From Hormiphora californensis (Eukaryota > Ctenophora > Tentaculata > Cydippida > Pleurobrachiidae): 64,000 bases of DNA. The position numbers were made by a program, and so were the translations under genes. The stretch spans positions 5,483,488-5,547,487 of the forward strand of contig CM035358.1 of assembly GCA_020137815.1 (NCBI GenBank). The letters are read 5' to 3'. This document shows, one piece after another, positions 12,201-21,200 of the stretch. The notes beneath the pieces are model-generated. The model saw only the letters and a program-made list of their open reading frames with translations. It was not told where the DNA came from and did not search any database. Position 1 is the first letter of the stretch. Each line of letters begins with the position of its first letter.

Positions 12201-15200
12201 CCTGCGAGGCAGCCGGCGAGAGCAATGACGACTTTACAATCAGTTGGAGCATGGAGGGGACAGTGTTGAACAATACCGACTCCAGTACCATCACGGAGGG
12301 AAAAACAACCGATAGCACAACCCACCGAACATCATCCATCTCACTCACCAACATTGCCGGTAACGTGGGGACGCTGGAGTGTAGTGCGGACTGGACCAGT
12401 CCTGAGGAGACCACGGTTGAGAGCGAGGGAGAGGTTGATATGAGGGATGCCACTATGGCTGCTATCAGTAAGAAGAATGCAGATGGTGATGGAGAGATGA
12501 GCGTGACTGCGTGGTCCCTCGAGAAACCTACTGTAGCGTGGAGCAAGGGTGATACAGCTATCAGCAATGAAAATGATAAGGTGAGAAGGTGATATCAAGT
12601 GAAAATGAGTTAAATTTTTTAAAAAGTATTGGTTTTTATCACCATCTCTTGTCCAGCTTGGTAACAAGAATTATTGCATTATGTATTCATAATGCTGTGT
12701 TTCCCTGCCCTCCCGTTTCACGTGTCACTATCAACAGGATCACTGTCAGAGCATTGGCCTGACCCATTCTCGTTTCTCTCGGAGCGCGCGAGAACTGTGG
12801 TCAGAGCATTGGCCTGACAGCAGGATCAAGGGGTGACCTACAACTATGGCTCATGCAACTATGGCTCATAGAATCTATGAGCCATAGATGCATGCAACTA
12901 TGGCTCATAGATTCTATGAGCCATAGATGCATACAACTATGGCTCATAGAAATGTGATCTGATTAGGTTCTATGAGCCAAAGCTAGTGAGAGTGAGAGGG
13001 ACATGAGTGACACGTGAGTGACACGTGAGTGACACGTGAGAGATCGAATCATATCATATTGAATGTGATATAATGAGCACAAATGTAAACGATTTACATA
13101 ATAATAAATCTAATATTACATAATTAAAATTACACTATCAGTTCATCTTGGATATAATGGTAAAAGGGGTCCTTCTTTGGACAGTTCATAGAGCTTTTCA
13201 CGTGAATCAGCAGCTCCTTAACACGATGTTTATTCAAATCTATGATCGGGTAGGTACTAAACAACCGCCTTGCATTATCACTATCAGGATCCACAGTAAA
13301 AAAAAACTCTCCAACAGGTCTGATTTTCGAGAAAGTAGTATAGGTAGGATGTTCCCAGAAATTGCCTGGCTAAAGTTTCTGATCTTTCACACTCTTCCAA
13401 AACCTCCCGGTACTCGTTGAACGTTGTAGTGTTGTTACTGACGTCTATAACAATTATAGCCATTGAATCCACTAACAAATTCTAATGAGCGGGATGAATA
13501 TGTGACAGTGTCACATATCCATCCCCCTCACTGACACGATTCTGGGATGAGTCATTAGCAGAGTGAAACGATACGAGATACGAAACTTATGATTCGGGGG
13601 AGCTCATTAGCAGTGTGAGACGATACGGTATGTGGAACATGATTCGGGGAAGCTTATTAAGGAGTGTTAGACGATATGAGACACGATTCGGAGACTGTTT
13701 TATCGCTCTTTCTATCTATCTCTATCTATCTCTATAAGGGCACCAAAGTGTGTAGCTTCCTCGCATTAGTATGGGTAGGTATCTCATCTGGTTCTCAAGA
13801 TAATTGACAAAAAGAGATAGAGATAGATAGAAAGAGCGATAAAACAGCCTCCGAATCGTGTCTCATATCGTCTAACACTCCTTAATAAGCTTCCCCGAAT
13901 CATGTTCCACATACCGTATCGTCTCACACTGCTAATGAGCTCCCCCGAATCATAAGTTTCGTATCTCGTATCGTTTCACTCTGCTAATGAAGCATCCCAG
14001 AATCGTGTCAGTGAGGGGGATGGATATGTGACACTGTCACATATTCATCCCGCTCATTAGAATTTGTTAGTGGATTCACTGGCTATAATTGTTATAGACG
14101 TCACTAACAACACTACAACGTTCAACGAGTACCGGGAGGTTTTGGAAGAGTGTGAAAGATCAGAAACTTTAGCCAGGCAATTTCTGGGAACATCCTACCT
14201 ATACTACTTTCTCGAAAATCAGACCTGTTGGAGAGTTTTTTTTACTGTGGATCCTGATAGTGATAATGCAAGGCGGCTGTTTAGTACCTACTCGATCATA
14301 GATTTGAATAAAAATCGTGTTAAGGAGCTGCTGATTCACGTGAACTGTCTAAAGAAGGACCCCTTTTACCATTATATCCAAGATGAACTGATAGTGTAAT
14401 TTTAATTATGTAATATTAGATTTATTATTATGTAAATCGTTTACATTTGTGCTCATTATATCAAATTCAATATGATATGATTCGATCTCTCACGTGTCAC
14501 TCACGTGTCACTCACGTGTCACTCACGTGTCACTCACGTGTCACTCACGTGTCACTCATGTCCCTCTCACTCTCACTATCTTTGGCTCATAGAACCTAAT
14601 CAGATCACATTTCTATGAGCCATAGTTGTATGCATCTATGGCTCATAGAATCTATGAGCCATAGTTGCATGCATCTATGGCTCATAGATTCTATGAGCCA
14701 TAGTTGCATGAGCCATAGTTGTAGGTAATCGATCAAGGCTTGGTTATAATGTAATGTGAGATGCATACGATCTAGCTGTCAGTAATCAGTATACTTCTCA
14801 CATAGCTTAGTTTACTCACATGACACTCGCTAACCAGCTTTTGACATTCCAACTTAACTACTTATCTAACCTCTCACACTCGACTCGCAAGATGACAATG
14901 TGTATGTAACACGCGAAACACGCGGCAGCGCTATTCATGTTTTGTTGAGTGGCGCGCGCAGTCACGTCCATGAAACTGTGCCATAGTAAGTTTTGATAAA
15001 GGAGCAACTTGTTGTTGTGCGCGCGGCTCAGTTGCTACGCTGAGTACACCGGGTGGTACCGGGTTGCCCCTCGCAACGAAAGTGTGACCAAAATGGTCCC
15101 TCTACCGATTAGTTAGTATACCAAAATGTCGTTTTCGAATTCTAACCCTGCTATGCCTTTTTACAAAGTAAAAAGGCATCCGGGTGGATGCCTTCGGCAT

Positions 15201-18200
15201 CCACCCGGGCAGGGAAATAAAATTACCCATCCGCGTGATCAGCGCCCGGTCAGTGAGCGTGTATTTATGGGTGACAACTTGTAACAAATATATTCTCCCC
15301 CCCCCCCCAGATGGAGATATCGGAGGAGGTGTCGGGTACATCGTACACATTTACACTGAAAATTGTAAACATGGCTGAAAACCAAGCCGGAGAGTATACG
15401 TGTACTCTGACCTACAGTGACAAGTCGACTAAAGTGTTAGTCACTGATCTTCAGGCAAGCTGTAAGTACAAATATATGCTTGACTTTCCAAACCGATAAA
15501 TTAAGAATTTAATGATGTACATAATATATCCAACTAGTGTGCTAACTTAAGCTAACTTAAGCTAACTTAAGCCCTCCAAAGTACAACTAATGATTAAGGG
15601 TTGGAGGTCATCTACAGTAAGAAATTGATAAAAACTCTATTTAGACACTAACTCTATTTATACAAACTATATTTTTAGCTGCGACCTTCATCGGTCACAC
15701 ATCACCCGTTCTGGTTCACAACGCAAGCCTGGCCCTGACCTGTCGATTCGAGGGACCTGCCGAACCCAGCAAAGTGCAGTGGTTCTATGTAAGTTCAAAA
15801 CGTTGAGAAAATCATAGTGTTGCCTGATAAGTTCAATTAGAACTGTATTATTATCAATACAGTCGGACCCCGATTTAGTGGCAACCTCGGGGGAAAGGGG
15901 TTTGTCCACTAAATCGGGGTGTCCACTAAATCGGGGTCAAATACTGTTAATTTCCTATTTCGGGGGGAAGATTATTCTCCCGGTAAATCGGGGTTCCGGT
16001 AAATCGGGGGCCACTAAATCGGGGTCCGACTGTAGAACATTATCTAGATTAAGTTACACGCCTCTGATTATAGTGTTTAGTAAACAAATGATAATGTCAT
16101 CCTGTAGGGATCAGAGGGAAGCGAGACAGAGATCGCATCTGACAACTCCAAGTTTACCATAGCAACGGGCAGTTACGCCTCCTCAAACCAGGATAGTACT
16201 TTGACATTCAACAGCCCCGGGGCAGACCAGACCGATAGATACAAGTGTAAATACACCATCACAGGAGGCGAGGTGGAGGAGACCATCGAGGTCAAATTTA
16301 GAAGTAAGTCGACAATTATAAATCCTTTACATTCGACTTTTATTTGCAAGCTTCTCTTTTGACTTGTTACCCAACAACTTTTGACAATATATGCGAGCCC
16401 CCATGCCGACGATACAATGAGAGAAATGGAGGCGCCTAGCGCTATAGTTACCCATATCCGGGCGGCATTGCTCAGCGTTTGGCTACAAGTCACCCAAATG
16501 GAAAAATGAGGGATTTAGGGATGGCTGGGAAATTGAAGCTAGCTAAACAAAAACCCACTTTCAGCTATCTCGGCTGCGGCAAGCACCCTGGTAAGCCTGG
16601 ACGGCACGATAAGCCTGACCTGCACCTATACTGGAAAAGATACTGGAACGGTTGCCTGGTACCATGGCAACACTAAAGTTGATGACTCTCCTGCCTCGGT
16701 CACCATAGCAACCGGCGAACTCGCCAGCAACAGTCAAACCCTCAAACTGACTATGACGGACGTATCAGTATCTGCTAACACCGGATCTTACACCTGCAAA
16801 ATCACTTTCTCTGACTCCGATGAGTTGAGCGCTGCCTCAACAGTGACCGTAAGGACAGCCGCACTGACAGATAGTGCCGGTGAGGCGGTCAGTGGTGTGG
16901 CGGTCACGGACGGAGTTCTGGATTTGGTTTGTACCTACCAGGGCAAGACCGCTCCCGACAGTGTCACATGGTCCAAGGGTTCTGATGCTCTGACTTTCGA
17001 TGGTACGGACAATGTCATAACTAACGGGGTTGCAACCAAAGATAGCATTGTCACATACACAAGCACTATCAAGAGGAGAGATATGCAGAGGGCAGATGAT
17101 GGCACTTACAAGTGTCTCTTTACCATGTCCGATGGTAACAGTCCCATGGCAACGGTCGCTGTTTCCGTGGTTACGGTTACCGCAGCATCCGAGTGCGTGT
17201 TTGTGGATTTGAGCTCAAGTAAGAGTCAGGAGATCACTTGTAATTATGAAGGAGCATCCGCTGCAACAAGTGTGACATTTACCATGCCGGATAAGACGAC
17301 TGCATCGGGAACATTGGGAGCCTTCGCTGACAATGTAAGGTCAAATTTATGTCTTCTTATGCTATTATACTTTTTTTGGCCGAATCTTAATTTATTTGAC
17401 AAGATAAAAAACCCCGATTTACCGTGCACTAAATTTCTTCCACATTTCAGAAACAAATCAATTAATCAATTAATTTAAATTTAAATTTTCAGAAACAAAC
17501 AGGAACGTACAGTGTAGCTGGATTAACAACTGCCAAGAGTGGGGAGTACAAGTGTAACTTTGCTGTTAGCGACACTGTCAGCGCATCTGCTGTTACAACC
17601 TTGGCAGCACGAGGTAGAATATTGAATCAAATTTAGATTCCACAATATTGGTTATTGGATTCAATTTTTCCATCATGTTACTTGTTCTATCTACATATCG
17701 ATCTCTATTTCATTTTCAGAGGCCGTTGCTTCAACATCAACTGGGAGTCTGAGCGTCTCATTGATTGAGCAAGCAACTGTTACATTTACCTGTACTATTG
17801 AATCGGGAGCCAACTCTATTACATGGTATGAAACAGGAACCGACCGACACAAGTAAACAACCAATCAGAACTCGTTATTTAGGTCACGTGACTGGTTATC
17901 AGCCAATCAGGGACCATTATTCGGTCGGTTCCTGGTATGAAATAAGATTGTTGAATTATTGGTAGTATAGTCATTGTCACATGGTACGAAACATGGTATG
18001 AAATAATTTCACATGCTGACAACGAATTTAGGATACTGTAGGGGTCTTGCATGATTTAATTGTTGATAAATCTTCATCCAACGTTGAATGATTTTAACAT
18101 GATATATATGGGTCATAATATGAACATTTGGCAACCATTTAACTTTTCAGGTTGAAGGGAGATACCGAGTTCACAGACTACAAAGCCATTGAATCTGATC

Positions 18201-21200
18201 TATCTGAGGTTGAGCTAACAATTGCCACTGGAAGTAAGGGAAGTTACTCCTGCCGAGGGTCCTACAACACTGAAACCTGCCCCACAACCCACACTTTCTC
18301 CTCCTCTGCCATCACAGTTACAGTTACAGAGGCAGTGGCGCTAACCCAACCAGCTGATGCCGTGGCGACAACCGGAACTGGGGCATCCTTTACATGTGTG
18401 TTCCCCAATCCGTTCGGCAGCTCGCAAAGTTATTCCATCCAATGGACAATCAACGGGAAATCCTTCTTTGGTAACGGAGACTATTATGAGAGCGGGGTCA
18501 AGGTCATTGATGGAGAGATCACTAACACGGAGCCGGACAGCAACATCCAAACTGTTCTTAGTATCGCGAGTGTGGACAACAACGCCGCCGGAGACTACAT
18601 CTGCTCCGTGAAGTGGTCTAGCGTCTTCATCAACTCTGACGCAGCCACCCTGACCGTTCAGGGTATCACGGAGGACCCATCGGATAGTAATGTTGTGAGC
18701 GGTGGAGATGTGGTGTTGACCTGTAAGACGGGTGGTACTGCTAAATCTACTATCACCTTCCACAAGACTTCAGATGATAGTGAAGTGAGCAGTGGGGTGA
18801 GCCAGAGTGATGCTACGGAGGGAAGTCTAGTGACCACAACCGGAACTCTAACCCTCACCGGTGTAACTGCAGATGGGGAGTACTATTGTAAGGCTACATG
18901 GGGTGATTCATCCACCAGTAAGAGTAGTGGTGCCTACGTGCACGTCATGTCATTCAGTGCCCTGTCCGCTACTACCGAGTGGGCTTTGGAGGGAGCCGTG
19001 GTTGAGTTTACCGTCTCTGGTGAGGTGACACTCCGAACTGATGGATCTAACACCGCCCTGACGGACTCCAGTGGGAAGACTGTTCAAGTTGTACCTACCG
19101 TGAAGTGGCAGGTCGAGGAGGGTGGATCTTGGAGTGACATAACAGCAGCTACTACTGGGTTCACTGTCAAAGACGCGAGTATCAGTGATGCGAGTGGCCT
19201 ACTGAAAACCAAAATCCGAGTCGGACCACTATCAACCACCGCACAAAAACTACGAGTCACCCTGACCTACGCTACGGACGCCTCTAAGAACTTCTTTGGA
19301 GGTGACATTGTGTCTGCAGACCAAACCGCCAACCCAGTCTACATCAGTGCGTTCACCAAGACCCAAACTGGTAGTTTTGCCAAGGTGGGCAGTGCGGTAA
19401 CCCTGACATGTGTGGCAGCAGCGGGCAGTAAGCCAACATTCCGGGTGTTGCTAGACAGTTCTGAGGTGAAGGGAAACAGTGACATCACCGTGGCTACCAG
19501 TGGAGATGTGTATACTGGTACCGTGGAATACACTCCCACTAGTGCAAACTACTTTATAGGAGGACAGACTCTTGAGTGTGAGGTGAGTACTATATTATAG
19601 ATAACCCCGGCTAGTAGAGGGATGAAATCTGATATACCACCCTGCCAGGGTGGTATATCAGTATTAACATAAAAGCAGTTTATACCTCATTCAACCACAA
19701 AATGCTTGTTGAGTGAGTGGTGGAGAGGGTCTCCCACACAATTGGGCCCTCTGTGTCCGGCTAAATCTCAGTGAGACTCTCACCACAAATTACAAAATGT
19801 CTCACCCCTCACTCAAAATACAGTGTTTTATTTGATCTACCGAATCCTCACAAAATGCATGGTGTGTTTGATCTGCTAATCATTTAACCTGATCTAGATA
19901 ACCTGGGATAGTGAAACTGTGATGGCTGAGCAGGATCTGACTGTATACTACGATTGTTCTGGAAAAACTATAACCACCATCTCCGAAGGTACTTGATATT
20001 GCACAATCAGCTCGAGAAAGAGAGGGTGCTCTTGTGACTTGTATAACCACTTTGAGAGAAAAAGTTAGTTAGTAGAGGGCGTGATAGAGGGCGCTGAGAG
20101 AGAAAATTAGTCATGTTGTTACATGACTAACCAGTTTCGTTCGTTTTTATTTAAATTTTGTCACGATATCTCCGTGATTTGTAGAACTAGAAAACGAGAA
20201 TATAATAGAGATCTTATTAAAGAGGCGTGAGAAGCTTTTCTTCTAGAGCCTCTACGAGAGAAAACTATTTCGTGATTCAAGTACTCAAGTAGTATTATTA
20301 TAGAGTCACGAACTAGTTTTGTTGAAAAGTATTTAAAGGTGTTGGTTGGTTGATTGTTATAGTCAGCCAACCAACACTTTTATAATATAAAGGTTTTGGT
20401 TGGTTGATTATTATAGTCAGCCAACCAGCACCCTCACACTTCTCCTTTACGTACTGGACACCAAATAGAGAGCAAGCTATTCTAACTCAAACTGCAAATC
20501 TTCAAATTATAAAATAACAAAAAACTACTTCAGTTTCCGGAGCAACCAATACGATTAGTTACGAGGATAATAGTGATGGGGACAGGGTTGCTACGGTTAC
20601 CTGTCCTTCTGATACAAGCACTGACCAGTTCTCCCTATCAAGTAGGTTCCATTTATGTTTGTACGCCGTCAGACAGGCTCAAGCAAAGCGAGTTTTAATT
20701 GTTGATTTGTAGGTCACCTCTTAGTAGATCGACGGGTCGGACGTTTCAGGGCCAGCTCGTTTCTACTTGACCTTGCACCACATTCAATAGATTGAAGAAA
20801 CCAAAACAAGAATAAACAACTAAGTACCACCCTCTCCCCCCTGCAGCTTCGGGAAATGCTGGTGCCACGGCCACCTGCACCAAGGAATCAGGTAGGTTCG
20901 AGCCGGCCTTCCTTGGATTCTGCCAGGTGAAGTCGGGAGCAACAAGTGACGGATCCGGACAGCTGTGGAACTTACAGACACTCGGAATCGAGGTAAACAG
21001 GAAATCCGTTTTACAAAAAGTTTTAGAGAATTCTGTCGACATGGCGGCTTTCTATGTGAGGATTAAAGAACTGCATTCTATTCCCGCACTACACTAGCTC
21101 CATTTAGAAGCTGGTCAATTATCTTTACATCTAATTAATTTTGTAGGTGTGTAGTGACGCCTCCACGGGAGATTACACCAAGGCCAATATGCTAGCAACA

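Noticed and set aside
12130-12567. 145-residue minus-strand ORF
   Set aside because: Shadow of exon 27 of the Ig-repeat gene, which has phase-consistent splice sites and Ig motifs on the + strand.
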